In this document: piece by piece, positions 1 to 9,017 of the stretch
How the letters are laid out: every line of letters starts with the position of its first letter
Position numbering within the stretch: position 1 is the first letter of the stretch
Assembly (NCBI RefSeq): GCF_006739205.1
Contig: NZ_AP019720.1
Location: forward strand, 372,001 to 436,000
From: Streptococcus mutans
Lineage (GTDB): Bacteria; Bacillota; Bacilli; Lactobacillales; Streptococcaceae
Direction: 5' to 3'
DNA: 64,000 nucleotides
Notes under the pieces: generated by a model
What the model was told of the DNA's origin: nothing
The model's input: the letters and a program-made list of their open reading frames with translations, nothing else
The model's database searches: none
Made by a program: the position numbers and the translations under genes

Positions 1-591
1 AATGTTGGGAAATCAACTCTTATCAATGCCATTATTCAGGAAATCACTGGTGATAAAAATATTATCACAACATCGCGTTTTCCGGGAACGACCCTAGATA
101 AGATTGAAATTCCTCTGAATGATGGTTCCTATATTTTTGATACGCCGGGGATTATACACCGTCATCAGATGGCTCATTACTTATCAGACAAGGCTCTCAA
201 GTATATCAGTCCTAAAAAAGAAATCAAGCCTAAAACTTACCAGCTCAATCCTGAACAGACGCTCTTTTTAGGCGGTTTGGCTCGTTTTGATTATGTAACG
301 GGCGATAAGCAAGGCTTTACAGCTTATTTTGATAATAATCTCAAATTACACAGAACTAAGTTGGCTGGAGCGGATGCTTTTTATGACAAACATATCGGCA
401 GCCTTTTGACGCCGCCAGATAAGAAGGAAATGGCAGCCTTTCCCAAATTGGTAAGGCATGAATTTACGATAAAAGAAAAGACAGATCTTGTTTTTTCAGG
501 TTTGGGTTGGATTCGCATCAATGTCAGAGCCAAAATTGCTGCTTGGGCACCTGAAGGAGTTGCTGTTGTGACGAGAAAGGCCTTGATTTGA
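1..591 (+). CDS. yqeH: Ribosome-biogenesis GTPase YqeH, C-terminal part
   Basis: The reading frame is open from base 1, so the N-terminus lies outside the window; 196 residues are visible. They begin exactly at the G1/P-loop (NVGKSTLIN), followed by the G2 segment FPGTT and the G3 motif DTPG, then a roughly 130-residue C-terminal region. YqeH belongs to the circularly permuted GTPases (order G4-G5-G1-G2-G3), so the G4/G5 motifs and the zinc-finger N-terminus should lie upstream. The family acts in assembly of the small ribosomal subunit in the cytoplasm. It is the first visible gene of the conserved yqeH-yhbY-nadD-yqeK-rsfS string. Confidence 0.93.
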   Translation, partial: NVGKSTLINAIIQEITGDKNIITTSRFPGTTLDKIEIPLNDGSYIFDTPGIIHRHQMAHYLSDKALKYISPKKEIKPKTYQLNPEQTLFLGGLARFDYVTGDKQGFTAYFDNNLKLHRTKLAGADAFYDKHIGSLLTPPDKKEMAAFPKLVRHEFTIKEKTDLVFSGLGWIRINVRAKIAAWAPEGVAVVTRKALI

Positions 592-647
592 CTTATCTAG
601 ATGTTAGGCTTATAACCCTGCCATTTTAACAAAAAGGAATAAAGAAT

Positions 648-956
648 ATGCTTACAAGTAAACAGCGTGCCTTTTTAAAATCGGAGGCACATTCTCTGAA
701 ACCCATTGTGCAGATTGGGAAAAATGGTCTCAACGACCAAATCAAAACCAGCGTTAGAAACGCTCTTGATGCACGTGAATTGATTAAAGTAACTCTTTTG
801 CAGAACACTGATGAGGATATTCACGAAGTGGCTGAAATTTTGGAAGATGAGATTGGTTTGGAGACCGTCCTTAAAATTGGACGCATTTTGATTCTTTATA
901 AGGAGTCCAGTCGTAAGGACAATCGGAAACTTTCGGTCAAGGTTAAAGCGATCTAA
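648..956 (+). CDS. yhbY: YhbY-type CRM-domain RNA-binding protein
   Basis: This 102-residue protein is essentially a single CRM domain, the usual YhbY size. The GxxG-type RNA-contact loop is visible in VQIGKNGLND near residues 22-31, with basic residues around it. YhbY proteins associate with pre-50S particles and are thought to help assembly. The gene sits 56 bp after yqeH; an AAAGGA-like ribosome binding site precedes the ATG. The gene order and direction indicate cotranscription with yqeH and nadD. Confidence 0.93.
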   Translation: MLTSKQRAFLKSEAHSLKPIVQIGKNGLNDQIKTSVRNALDARELIKVTLLQNTDEDIHEVAEILEDEIGLETVLKIGRILILYKESSRKDNRKLSVKVKAI

Positions 957-982
957 AAAATGATTGTGATAATGGAGGCAAG

Positions 983-1615
983 ATGGCTTTAGAACTGTTA
1001 ACACCTTTTACTAAGGTGGAGTTGGAAGAAGAAAGAAAAGATAAAAATCGAAAACAAATTGGTATCTTAGGCGGCAATTTTAATCCGGTTCACAATGCTC
1101 ATCTGTTAGTAGCGGATCAAGTACGTCAGCAATTGGGCTTGGATGAGGTCTTGCTGATGCCAGAATACAAACCACCACACGTTGATAAGAAGGCAACTAT
1201 TGATGAAAAACATCGGCTCAAGATGCTGGAGTTAGCTATTAAAGGTATTGAAGGCTTGGCTATTGAAACCATTGAGCTCAAACGTAAAGGAGTCTCTTAT
1301 ACCTACGACACCATGAAAGATTTGATTGAACAAAATCCTGATGTTGATTATTATTTTATTATTGGTGCCGATATGGTAGACTATTTGCCTAAGTGGCACA
1401 AGATTGACGAGCTGATTCAGATGGTACAATTTGTTGGCGTACAGCGTCCTAAATATAAGGCTGGAACTTCTTATCCTGTCATTTGGGTAGATGTACCGCT
1501 TATGGATATTTCCTCTAGTATGATTCGAGATTTCATCCGTAAGAATAGAAAACCGAATTTTCTTTTACCAAAACTAGTTCTTGACTATATTGAGAAAGAA
1601 GGACTTTATCAATGA
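983..1615 (+). CDS. nadD: Nicotinate-nucleotide adenylyltransferase
   Basis: The enzyme transfers AMP from ATP to nicotinate mononucleotide, giving deamido-NAD in NAD synthesis. The nucleotidyltransferase signature [15 protein letters not shown] (about residues 27-41) contains the HxxH-like motif, and ISSSMIR near residue 176 is the second, ATP-binding motif. The length of 210 residues is typical of the streptococcal enzyme, including a charged N-terminal extension of about 20 residues. A GGAGG ribosome binding site precedes the ATG. The stop overlaps the next start by four bases (ATGA), implying translational coupling with yqeK. Confidence 0.96.
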   Translation: MALELLTPFTKVELEEERKDKNRKQIGILGGNFNPVHNAHLLVADQVRQQLGLDEVLLMPEYKPPHVDKKATIDEKHRLKMLELAIKGIEGLAIETIELKRKGVSYTYDTMKDLIEQNPDVDYYFIIGADMVDYLPKWHKIDELIQMVQFVGVQRPKYKAGTSYPVIWVDVPLMDISSSMIRDFIRKNRKPNFLLPKLVLDYIEKEGLYQ

Positions 1616-2205
1616 CCTATGAAGCTTATATTGCCATGAATCGAGACGATTTACTGAAAAAACTTAAATCGGTAGTTCCTAAAAAGCGTTTAAGACACAT
1701 GATAGGTGTCGAAAAAGCTAGTATTTATTTAGCTGAAATCAATGGTTATGACACTGAGAAAGCTGGTTTAGCAGGGCTTTTGCATGATTATGCCAAGAAA
1801 TTATCTGATCAGGAATTTTTACAACTCATTGATAAGTATCATCTTGATTCGCAATTAAAAAATTGGGGCAATAATGTCTGGCATGGAATGGTTGGCATTT
1901 ATAAAATTCAAGAAGATTTGGGCTTGCAAGATCAAGAAATTCTGCGTGCCATTGAAATTCATACTGTAGGTTCTAGTCACATGTCAACTTTGGATAAGAT
2001 TGTATATGTCGCTGATTATGTCGAATGCAACCGTGATTTTTCGGGGGTGGACAAGGCGCGTGCCATTGCAGAAACGTCGTTGAATAAGGCTGTTGCTTAT
2101 GAGACAGCTAGGACAGTTGCATTTTTGGCTAGTAAAGGTTTGAAAATTTATCCACAAACTCTAGAAACTTATAATGCTTATGTGGACTATTTAAGAGAGG
2201 ATTAA
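1612..2205 (+). CDS. yqeK: HD-domain Ap4A hydrolase-type protein YqeK
   Basis: This 197-residue protein has an HD phosphohydrolase fold: a first histidine in [12 protein letters not shown], the HD pair in LLHDYAKK near residue 58, and a further histidine in [15 protein letters not shown] supplies the final aspartate. Members of the YqeK family hydrolyse diadenosine tetraphosphate symmetrically to two ADP. It overlaps nadD by four bases and abuts rsfS with no gap, an arrangement conserved in Firmicutes. Confidence 0.9.
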   Translation: MTYEAYIAMNRDDLLKKLKSVVPKKRLRHMIGVEKASIYLAEINGYDTEKAGLAGLLHDYAKKLSDQEFLQLIDKYHLDSQLKNWGNNVWHGMVGIYKIQEDLGLQDQEILRAIEIHTVGSSHMSTLDKIVYVADYVECNRDFSGVDKARAIAETSLNKAVAYETARTVAFLASKGLKIYPQTLETYNAYVDYLRED

Positions 2206-2559
2206 ATGAAGGAAAAAAAATTACTGGAATTAATCGTTAAGGCCGCTGATGAAAAGCGGGCTGAAGATATTGTTGTGATGGATTTGCAGGGGCTGACAAC
2301 CTTGACAGATTACTTTGTTATTATGCATGCGACTAATAGTCGTCAACTGGAAGCTATTGCTGAAAATATTCGTGAGAAGGTGCTTAAAGCTGGAGGCAAT
2401 GCTAGCCATATTGAAGGTGATTCCAAAGGTGGCTGGGTGCTGCTTGACCTCAATGATGTTGTTGTCCATATCTTCTCAGAGGATGAACGCTACCATTACA
2501 ATCTCGAAAAGCTTTGGCATGAAGCACCAATAGTGGACATGTCGGGATACTTAGCATAA
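2206..2559 (+). CDS. rsfS: Ribosome silencing factor RsfS
   Basis: This 117-residue protein matches the RsfS/Iojap family, with the signatures [13 protein letters not shown] and [15 protein letters not shown] plus a C-terminal WHEAP segment. RsfS binds ribosomal protein uL14 on the large subunit and blocks subunit joining under nutrient limitation. Its ATG follows the yqeK stop directly, with the ribosome binding site (GAGAGG) inside the end of yqeK. A strong hairpin terminator begins six bases after its stop, so this is the end of the upstream operon. Confidence 0.95.
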   Translation: MKEKKLLELIVKAADEKRAEDIVVMDLQGLTTLTDYFVIMHATNSRQLEAIAENIREKVLKAGGNASHIEGDSKGGWVLLDLNDVVVHIFSEDERYHYNLEKLWHEAPIVDMSGYLA

Positions 2560-2564
2560 AAGAC

Positions 2565-2590
2565 AACCTTGCCAGATGGCAAGGTTTTTG
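2565..2590 (+). terminator. Rho-independent terminator after rsfS
   Basis: A perfect 9-bp stem (AACCTTGCC / GGCAAGGTT) with an AGAT loop is followed by a T run. It closes the yqeH-rsfS transcription unit. Confidence 0.9.
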
Positions 2591-2832
2591 AAAATAAGAG
2601 AAAATTTAGCAAGTTTCTAACAACATGTTTTGTTGCAAGAAAAATTGTAAGAAAGGATAGAAGGCGAGCAAAGCGAGCCTTAACGATAGTTGCTGTTGTG
2701 GTGAAAAGATAGTAATAATTATCTGTTGCTATCAAAGGAAACCGAAAGTTTAAGTCTTTCGGTTTAGGAATGAAACCATGTAGTAGGTCGCTTCCAACTT
2801 CACCGCTTAAAGCCACTATCAAAAAACAAAAG
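2591..2832. other. Non-coding gap with several hairpins before the methyltransferase gene
   Basis: No convincing gene is present. The stretch contains short inverted repeats (GGCGAGCAAAGCGAGCC; GATAG ... CTATC) and a perfect 10-bp stem AAACCGAAAG / CTTTCGGTTT at 2739-2748 and 2756-2765 with a 7-base loop but no T tail. It may be an untranslated leader or a small RNA. The methyltransferase frame stays open through part of it, but those codons do not resemble the family. Confidence 0.4.
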
Positions 2833-3576
2833 ATGAAAAATTATCAAAAATTCGCTGCTGTCTATGACAGTATCATGGATGATTCACTTTATGACAAATG
2901 GACTGATTTTTCACTCCGCCATTTTCCCAAGAATAAGAAAAAACTTTTAGAGTTAGCTTGTGGGACAGGTATTCAGTCTATCCGCTTCAAGCAGGCTGGA
3001 TTCGATGTGACGGGTCTGGATCTAAGTGCAGACATGTTGGACTTAGCTAAGAAGCGTGCCCAATCTGCTCATCTAGATATTCCATTTATTCAGGGCAATA
3101 TGTTGGATTTATCCTCCGTTGGCAAGTTTGATTTGGTGACTTGCTATTCGGATTCCCTTTGTTATATGGAAGATGAAGTGGCTGTAGGTGATGTTTTTGA
3201 GCAGGTCTATGCTCATCTAAATAGCGGAGGGACTTTTATCTTTGATGTGCATTCGACCTATCAGACCGATGAGATTTTTCCGGGTTACGCTTACCATGAA
3301 AATACGGAAAACTTTGCCATGGTTTGGGATACTTATAGAGATGAGGCACCACATTCTGTTGTCCATGAATTAACCTTCTTCATTCAAGATAATGATGGTC
3401 GTTTTACCCGCTATGATGAGGTTCACGAAGAGCGCACCTATGACCTGTTGACCTATGATATTTTGCTGGAACAGGTAGGTTTCAAAACTGTCAAGGTTTA
3501 CGCAGATTTTACAGATGACATTCCTAAAGAAGATAGTAAACGTTGGTTTTTTGTAGCAGAAAAAAGAGAGAAATAA
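2833..3576 (+). CDS. SAM-dependent class I methyltransferase (YqeM-like)
   Basis: The start at 2833 (MKNYQKFAAVYD) gives 247 residues and matches how this family begins. An in-frame ATG at 2770 would add 21 unconserved residues. Motif I (LLELACGTG) lies near residue 39, followed by an acidic residue at the end of strand 2 (GLDLSADML) and DLVTCYSDSLCY, all typical of Rossmann-fold methyltransferases. The substrate is unknown. It usually follows rsfS in streptococci, but here the terminator and hairpin-rich gap separate them. The ribosome binding site before 2833 is poor. Confidence 0.8.
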   Translation: MKNYQKFAAVYDSIMDDSLYDKWTDFSLRHFPKNKKKLLELACGTGIQSIRFKQAGFDVTGLDLSADMLDLAKKRAQSAHLDIPFIQGNMLDLSSVGKFDLVTCYSDSLCYMEDEVAVGDVFEQVYAHLNSGGTFIFDVHSTYQTDEIFPGYAYHENTENFAMVWDTYRDEAPHSVVHELTFFIQDNDGRFTRYDEVHEERTYDLLTYDILLEQVGFKTVKVYADFTDDIPKEDSKRWFFVAEKREK

Positions 3577-3597
3577 CCTATAAATTATTTATTATTT

Positions 3598-4237
3598 GTG
3601 TTAGGGCTGGAATTAGCAGGGATAGCCCCTGTTGGCATGATTTTGCTGAACACCATGCAGGCAGCAGGTTTGTTCACTAAAAAAGTCTATCTTTTTGGTG
3701 GCATAGTTCTTTTTGGGACAGTCTTGCTAGGTTTTGTTTCATCGGTCATATTAGGTAATGGCATATCGAATATAGCACAAACCCTTGGTCAACTCCCCAA
3801 TATAGCATGGGTTTGGATTTATATGGTGCTTATTGCTGCCTTGCTTGAGGAATCAAACGTCTGTTGACAGTAGAAGAATTAAACAAACAGTCAAAATAGC
3901 CCAAAAAGCCGAAAGGGCATCTATGCAACAGCAATTTTCATGATTTATACAGCCATTGTGGAGCCCACATTTTTAGCTGTGCTGGCCTTGTCTGGTCAAG
4001 TCAACAATATCCCCTTATCGCTACTATATAAGCTCATCTGGGTGCTTAAGCCAAAGCCCGCTCTTCTTGTTGATTTTGGCTGTTATGTCCAACAAACACC
4101 ACCTATTTATTGATAAATTTAATGCTTTCTACGAAACAGACAGCCTATCTAGTCTGGAATAACATGTCTCATCTTTCTATCTGCGCTTGTATTGCTGATA
4201 GACTTATCTTTTTATTGACTTTTAGATAACTGGTTTT
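3598..4237 (+). pseudogene. Decayed multi-pass membrane protein
   Basis: The open part (3598-3867, GTG start) encodes 89 hydrophobic residues with two or three predicted membrane segments and stops at LLEES. Just past that, a shifted frame continues plausibly (KRLLTVEELNKQ). At 3940-4113 the original frame resumes with MIYTAIVEPTFLAVLALSG and more hydrophobic sequence. A final hydrophobic stretch is readable to about 4237. At least two frame changes and several stops mark it as a remnant. I do not recognise the family. Confidence 0.6.
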
Positions 4238-4260
4238 CAGGATAAAATGGAGGAAATCTC

Positions 4261-5361
4261 ATGACCACAACAGGCATTATCGCAGAATTTAATCCTTTCC
4301 ACAATGGGCATAAGTACCTACTGGAGCAGGCGCAGGGGCTGAAGATTGTTGCTATGTCCGGTAATTTCGTCCAGCGCGGCGAGCCTGCCATCATTGATAA
4401 GTGGACACGAGCGCAAATGGCGCTGGAAAATGGCGCTGACCTTGTGGTTGAACTTCCCTTTTTGGTTGCTGTTCAGTCGGCCGATTATTTTGCCAGCGGA
4501 GCAGTGGATATTTTAGCCAAACTCGGCATTGATACCCTTGCTTTCGGCACAGAAACTGCTCTGGACTATAATGGTTTGTCTACTATTTATGGGAAAATGG
4601 CAGAGCAGATGAGTGAATTCCTCACGACGCTGCCTGAGAAGCTCAGCTATCCCCAAAAAACGCAGCTCATGTGGGAAAAATTTGCAGGGGTTCAGTTCAC
4701 AGGAGACACTCCAAATCATATTCTTGCTTTGGCCTACGCCAAGGCTTGCGCAGGAAGAAATATACGATTACGGCCCATCCAACGGCGAGGTGCAGATTAT
4801 CATTCTACAGAAAAAACTGTGGCTTACGCTTCCGCGACCAGTTTACGACATCACCGGCAGGATCCAGCCTTTGTGGCTAAAAGCATGCCCAATGCAAACC
4901 TTTTTCAAACGAGTCCGCAAGTGACTTGGGAAGACTATTTTACTCTACTTCAGTATCAAGTGTTGACACAACCCGATTTAACCCAGCTTTTCCAAGTCAA
5001 TGAAGAATTGGCTATCCGCATCAAAAAAGCTATCCGACAAGTCACAAGCTTTGATCAATTAGTAGAAACTGTCGCTACCAAACGCTACACCAAAGCGCGC
5101 GTGCGCCGCATCTTAATCTATATCTTAATCGGTGCGCGTGAAACTAGCCTACCGCAGGACGTTCACATCCTTGGTTTCACAGCCGCTGGTCGTACGCACC
5201 TATCTCATATTAAAAACAAGACCCGAATCATCTCCCGAATCGGGTCTCAACCGTGGGACCCCCTCACCCAACAAGCCGACCAAGTCTACCAGCTCGGAAA
5301 TCAAAAAATAGCCGAACAAACATGGGGACGCGTGCCAATTAGAATAGATAACGCAGTCTAG
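4261..5361 (+). CDS. tmcAL: tRNA(Met) cytidine acetate ligase (YlbM family)
   Basis: This 366-residue protein begins with the nucleotidyltransferase signature [18 protein letters not shown] (HNGH near residues 14-17), the ATP-binding motif of the TmcAL/YlbM family. FGTETALD and the later [19 protein letters not shown] segment are also family hallmarks. TmcAL activates acetate with ATP to form N4-acetylcytidine at the wobble base of elongator tRNA-Met. A GGAGG ribosome binding site lies 8 bases before the ATG. The gene is more GC-rich than the degraded region just upstream and ends with a short GC-rich hairpin-like segment inside the coding end. Confidence 0.88.
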   Translation: MTTTGIIAEFNPFHNGHKYLLEQAQGLKIVAMSGNFVQRGEPAIIDKWTRAQMALENGADLVVELPFLVAVQSADYFASGAVDILAKLGIDTLAFGTETALDYNGLSTIYGKMAEQMSEFLTTLPEKLSYPQKTQLMWEKFAGVQFTGDTPNHILALAYAKACAGRNIRLRPIQRRGADYHSTEKTVAYASATSLRHHRQDPAFVAKSMPNANLFQTSPQVTWEDYFTLLQYQVLTQPDLTQLFQVNEELAIRIKKAIRQVTSFDQLVETVATKRYTKARVRRILIYILIGARETSLPQDVHILGFTAAGRTHLSHIKNKTRIISRIGSQPWDPLTQQADQVYQLGNQKIAEQTWGRVPIRIDNAV

Positions 5362-5409
5362 TGTAAGACGGGAAATACAGAAAAATTATCTTAAAAAATA
5401 ATATTCCCC

Positions 5410-5440
5410 TTGACTCTCACGCAGCGTTATAGGCTATACT
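5410..5440 (+). promoter_or_regulatory. MerR-type promoter with 19-bp spacer
   Basis: TTGACT (5410-5415) and TATACT (5435-5440) are separated by 19 bp instead of 17. The spacer holds an imperfect dyad around CTCACGCAGCGTTATAG. Overlong spacers with a central dyad are the hallmark of promoters activated by MerR-family regulators, and the downstream gene is one, so autoregulation is likely. Confidence 0.85.
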
Positions 5441-5464
5441 AACATTATGAGAGGAGATTCAATC

Positions 5465-6181
5465 ATGAAAACAGTAAAAGAAATGAGCAGGCTGTCAGGT
5501 GTTAGTGTGCGCACACTTCATTATTATGATGAAATCAATTTGCTGACACCTAGTTTTATTGCCAATAATGGCTATCGCTATTATGATGATAAAGCCTTTG
5601 AGCGCTTGCAGGAAATTTTGCTTTTTCGTGAACTGGAATTTCCTCTCAAAACAATCAAAGAGATTGTAGGGAATACAGCTTATGACAGGGATTTTGCTTT
5701 ACAGGAACAAATAAAGCTTTTAGAAATGAAGAAAGCACACCTGGAGAAAGTCATCAAGCATGCTAAATCCCTGCAAGAAAAAGGAGATAGTTATATGAAA
5801 TTTGATGCTTATGACAAAACGGAGCTGAAAGCTTTACAGGAAGAAGCTAAGCAAAGATGGGGAAAAACTGCGGCTTATCAGAAATTTGCAGCAAAAATGT
5901 CAGATAAAGATTTTGCTCACATCAGCTCAGAAATGTCTGCTATTATGTCTGCTTTTGGTCGGTTAAAACAATTACCGGCTGACCATGCTGAAGTACAGCA
6001 GCAGGTAGAGAGCTTGAGAAACTATATTAGTCAGAATTTTTATGCTTGTAATAAGGATATATTGGCTAGATTGGGCAAAATGTATACTGCGGACAATCGT
6101 TTTAGTCAAACGATTGATACTGCAGGCGGTCAGGGAACGGCAGCCTTTGTAGCACAAGCTATCACAGCTTACTGTCGTTAA
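5465..6181 (+). CDS. MerR-family regulator with TipAS ligand-binding domain
   Basis: The N-terminal winged helix (residues 1-70) has the MerR signature VKEMSRLSGVSVRTLHYYDE. A coiled-coil dimerisation helix follows at about 75-110, then a helical TipAS-like domain (about 115-235) containing the pattern RWGKTAAYQKFAAKM. TipA-type regulators bind antibiotics or other hydrophobic ligands and switch on promoters by twisting the DNA. The start at 5465 is preferred because GAGGAG lies 8 bases upstream; an upstream in-frame ATG at 5447 sits on the expected transcription start. No obvious target gene other than itself is adjacent. Confidence 0.88.
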   Translation: MKTVKEMSRLSGVSVRTLHYYDEINLLTPSFIANNGYRYYDDKAFERLQEILLFRELEFPLKTIKEIVGNTAYDRDFALQEQIKLLEMKKAHLEKVIKHAKSLQEKGDSYMKFDAYDKTELKALQEEAKQRWGKTAAYQKFAAKMSDKDFAHISSEMSAIMSAFGRLKQLPADHAEVQQQVESLRNYISQNFYACNKDILARLGKMYTADNRFSQTIDTAGGQGTAAFVAQAITAYCR

Positions 6182-6227
6182 AAGATGTTGAGGACTTATT
6201 TAAATAAATCATTTGCCTTTCTTCTAT

Positions 6228-6256
6228 TTTACACACTTCTGTCAAAGTGCTATAAT
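6228..6256 (+). promoter_or_regulatory. Sigma-A promoter of the yebC-family gene
   Basis: TTTACA (6228-6233), a 17-bp spacer and a consensus TATAAT (6251-6256) lie about 70 bases before the next start codon. Confidence 0.7.
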
Positions 6257-6327
6257 ATTAGAGATTATGAATTTAGCTCTGCTATGTTCAAGAAACTAAA
6301 AAAACTAATTATAAGAGGAGAACTCCC

Positions 6328-7044
6328 ATGGGACGTAAATGGGCTAATATTGTCGCTAAAAAAACTGCTAAAGACGGTGCAAACTCTAAAGTTTATGCTA
6401 AGTTTGGTGTCGAAATCTATGTGGCTGCCAAGCAAGGGGAGCCAGATCCAGAATCAAATTCAGCTTTGAAATTTGTTTTGGAACGTGCTAAACAAGCACA
6501 GGTTCCAAAACATGTTATTGATAAGGCTATTGATAAGGCTAAAGGAAATACGGATGAAACTTTCGTGGAAGGTCGTTATGAAGGCTTTGGACCAAACGGT
6601 TCTATGATTATTGTGGATACCTTGACTTCAAATGTTAACCGTACAGCAGCCAATCTTCGGACTGCTTTTGGTAAGAATGGCGGGAATATGGGAGCAGCTG
6701 GATCTGTTTCTTATATGTTTGATAAAAAAGGTGTTATTGTCTTTGCTGGTGACGATGCGGACAGTATCTTTGAACAATTGCTTGAGGCTGATATTGATGT
6801 TGAAGATGTTGAAGCGGAAGACGGTTCTGTAACAGTTTATACTGCTCCAACAGACCTTCACAGAGGTATTGAAGCGCTTCGTGCAGGCGGTGTTGCAGAA
6901 TTTCAAGTGACCGAACTTGAAATGATTCCTCAGTCTGAAGTGACACTTGAAGGGGAAGATTTGGAAACCTTTGAAAAACTTATTGATGCTCTTGAAGACG
7001 ATGACGATGTGCAAAAAGTTTATCACAATGTTGATGGCTTATAA
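6328..7044 (+). CDS. yebC: YebC/PmpR-family protein
   Basis: This 238-residue protein shows the family start [20 protein letters not shown], the segment [19 protein letters not shown] and the acidic C-terminus. Members were annotated as DNA-binding regulators; more recent work assigns a YebC-type role in helping ribosomes through difficult (for example proline-rich) sequences. Which role applies here cannot be told from sequence. GAGGAG precedes the ATG by 8 bases, and the gene has its own promoter and terminator, so it is probably monocistronic. Confidence 0.93.
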   Translation: MGRKWANIVAKKTAKDGANSKVYAKFGVEIYVAAKQGEPDPESNSALKFVLERAKQAQVPKHVIDKAIDKAKGNTDETFVEGRYEGFGPNGSMIIVDTLTSNVNRTAANLRTAFGKNGGNMGAAGSVSYMFDKKGVIVFAGDDADSIFEQLLEADIDVEDVEAEDGSVTVYTAPTDLHRGIEALRAGGVAEFQVTELEMIPQSEVTLEGEDLETFEKLIDALEDDDDVQKVYHNVDGL

Positions 7045-7052
7045 GCAAAAAG

Positions 7053-7081
7053 AAACCTTGCAAATTTTGTGAGGTTTTTTT
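7053..7081 (+). terminator. Terminator after the yebC-family gene
   Basis: AAACCT / AGGTTT arms enclose a partly paired AT-rich loop and are followed by a run of seven or more T. Confidence 0.75.
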
Positions 7082-7236
7082 CTTACCTTCAAATTAAAGC
7101 TGGAACATAGGTCATTTAGTCGTATAAAGTGTAGAAGAAATGCTGTCAGTGGTCTGAAAATTTACAGACAGGCTAATTGAAAATTTAAACAAAAAAAGCT
7201 ATGATAAGACTATTAAAAAAGAAGTGAGGAAAATTC

Positions 7237-7584
7237 ATGTCACATTTTACAGAAGCGATTAAACATTTTAACGCTCTAACAGCACAAGAAGCACAGGAAA
7301 AAATTGATAGTGGAGAAAAGTTTATTCTTTTCATTGGACGTTCAACTTGTCCTTACTGTCAGCGTTTTGCTCCTAAGTTGAGTCAGGTTGCTGCAGATAC
7401 GGGTCAGACAGTCGCTTTTTTAAATAGTGAAAATCAAGATGATTTAACAGCTGTTCAAGCTTTCCGTGAGAAATATCATGTTCAGACAGTACCGGGGCTT
7501 TTAGTTGCTCAAGCAGGACAAGTCAAAGTTGTTTGTGATTCATCGCTTTCACAAGAGGCTATTGCTGATTTTATCGCTCAATAG
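7237..7584 (+). CDS. Thioredoxin-fold protein (bacteriocin transport accessory-like)
   Basis: This 115-residue protein has a thioredoxin fold. The redox motif CPYC is at residues 38-41 (IGRSTCPYCQRFAP) and the cis-proline lies in TVPGLL. Similar small streptococcal proteins are annotated as bacteriocin transport accessory proteins, but no bacteriocin genes are near, so a general cytoplasmic thiol-disulfide role is as likely. No signal peptide is present. A GTGAGG ribosome binding site precedes the ATG and an AT-rich promoter-like region (TATGAT near 7200) lies upstream. Confidence 0.85.
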   Translation: MSHFTEAIKHFNALTAQEAQEKIDSGEKFILFIGRSTCPYCQRFAPKLSQVAADTGQTVAFLNSENQDDLTAVQAFREKYHVQTVPGLLVAQAGQVKVVCDSSLSQEAIADFIAQ

Positions 7585-7688
7585 GTAGGCTTTAGACTGT
7601 TTGGCTATTTTGGTCTCTTAATGTTATCGTCCTTTTAAATTTTTGAATTTTTATAAGGCTTCGTTTTGGGCAGAAACTGATTTTGCAC

Positions 7689-7717
7689 TTGCTCTTAGCA
7701 TCTAATTTTGTTATAGT
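7689..7717 (+). promoter_or_regulatory. Promoter of yajC
   Basis: TTGCTC (7689-7694), a 17-bp spacer and TATAGT (7712-7717), about 40 bases before the yajC start. Confidence 0.6.
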
Positions 7718-7758
7718 ATGTGATGGCTTTATTATTAAAGAGATGAGGAGAATATACT

Positions 7759-8142
7759 ATGTCTTATACTACAATTATCATGTTTGTTGTTTTGATTGGA
7801 GCCATTTTTTTGATGCAGCGTTCCCAAAAGAAACAAGCTCAAGAGCGGCAAAATCAATTAAATGCTATTGCTAAAGGAGATGAAGTTGTCACCATTGGCG
7901 GTATGTACGCTGTTGTTGATGAAGTGGACAATGATAATAAAAAGATTGTTCTTGACGTTGACGGTGTCTTCTTGCCTTTTGAACTAACGGCAATTAAGCG
8001 CGTTGTAACAAAAGAAAGTCAGACTGTAGAAACTGATCAAACGCCGGAAGAAGCAACTGAAATTATTGAAACTTCAAAAATAGAAGAAAAAGGTTCAGAT
8101 TCTAAGGAAACAGCAAGTACTGAATCTGCCATTGAAGAATAA
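7759..8142 (+). CDS. yajC: Preprotein translocase subunit YajC
   Basis: One N-terminal membrane helix (about residues 4-20) is followed by MQRSQKKQAQERQ and the conserved VVTIGGMYAVV segment, the core of YajC. The tail (about 90-127) is acidic, rich in E, T and S, and variable. YajC associates with SecDF and the SecYEG translocase at the membrane. The length of 127 residues is normal for streptococci. GAGGAG is located upstream of the ATG, and the gene stands alone between a promoter and a terminator. Confidence 0.92.
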   Translation: MSYTTIIMFVVLIGAIFLMQRSQKKQAQERQNQLNAIAKGDEVVTIGGMYAVVDEVDNDNKKIVLDVDGVFLPFELTAIKRVVTKESQTVETDQTPEEATEIIETSKIEEKGSDSKETASTESAIEE

Positions 8143-8149
8143 TTATAAA

Positions 8150-8177
8150 CCTCAATCGTTGTGATTGGGGCTTTTTT
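8150..8177 (+). terminator. Terminator after yajC
   Basis: CCTCAATC / GATTGGGG stem followed by CTTTTTT. Confidence 0.88.
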
Positions 8178-8253
8178 CAACTGGAATAAAATTCGTTCAT
8201 AAATCTTAAATTATGGTAAAATAGATCTGATAGTATTTTTTAAGGAAAAAATA

Positions 8254-9003
8254 ATGTTTACATTAAGACGAAAAAAACAAGATATAAAATTATCTAAAAT
8301 CCCAGCTCATATCGGTATCATTATGGATGGCAATGGACGCTGGGCTAAGAAACGAATGAAACCAAGGGTATTTGGACATAAGGCTGGTATGGATGCCCTT
8401 CAAGATGTGACGATAGCGGCATCGGAACTTGGAGTCAAAATTTTAACAGTTTATGCTTTTTCAACGGAAAATTGGGCTCGTCCTCAAGAAGAGGTTAAAT
8501 TTATCATGAATTTACCTGTAGAGTTCTTTGATAAGTATGTTCCTAAGCTGCATAAAAATAATGTTCGTATTTTAGTGATTGGCGATAAGGAAGAACTGCC
8601 GGCAGCAACTTTAGATGCTCTGGAACGCGCTAGAGAACTGACTAAACATAATTCTGGACTTATTTTAAATTTTGCTTTGAATTATGGCGGTCGTGCTGAA
8701 ATTGTTGATGCTGTAAAGTTGATTGCTCAAGATGTTTTAGATGCTCGGTTTAACCCTGGTGATATTACAGAAGGGCTCATTGCTGATTACTTGATGACAA
8801 GCAATCTTCCTTACCTTTACCGTGATCCCGATTTGATTATTAGAACGAGTGGTGAGCTGCGTCTTAGTAACTTTTTACCGTGGCAGGCTGCTTATAGTGA
8901 GCTTTATTTTACAGATACACTTTGGCCAGATTTTGATAAAAAAGCTTTGTATTTAGCTATTGAAGAATTTAACCATCGCCATCGTCGCTTTGGTGGTGTT
9001 TAG
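8254..9003 (+). CDS. uppS: Isoprenyl transferase (undecaprenyl diphosphate synthase)
   Basis: Cis-prenyltransferase that condenses isopentenyl diphosphate onto farnesyl diphosphate to make the C55 lipid carrier for peptidoglycan and rhamnose-glucose polymer synthesis. The signatures IIMDGNGRWAKKR (residues about 23-35, catalytic Asp and P-loop-like region), FSTENW and RTSGELRLSNF are all present; the length of 249 residues is standard. An extended -10 (TGGTAAAAT, 8213-8221) is located upstream. It is the first gene of uppS-cdsA-rseP-proS, with gaps of 14-26 bp. Confidence 0.96.
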   Translation: MFTLRRKKQDIKLSKIPAHIGIIMDGNGRWAKKRMKPRVFGHKAGMDALQDVTIAASELGVKILTVYAFSTENWARPQEEVKFIMNLPVEFFDKYVPKLHKNNVRILVIGDKEELPAATLDALERARELTKHNSGLILNFALNYGGRAEIVDAVKLIAQDVLDARFNPGDITEGLIADYLMTSNLPYLYRDPDLIIRTSGELRLSNFLPWQAAYSELYFTDTLWPDFDKKALYLAIEEFNHRHRRFGGV

Positions 9004-9017
9004 AAAGAGGATTTATC

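Noticed and set aside
6185..6469. 94-codon frame overlapping the start of the yebC-family gene
   Set aside because: It runs through the promoter and is out of frame with the clearly conserved gene.
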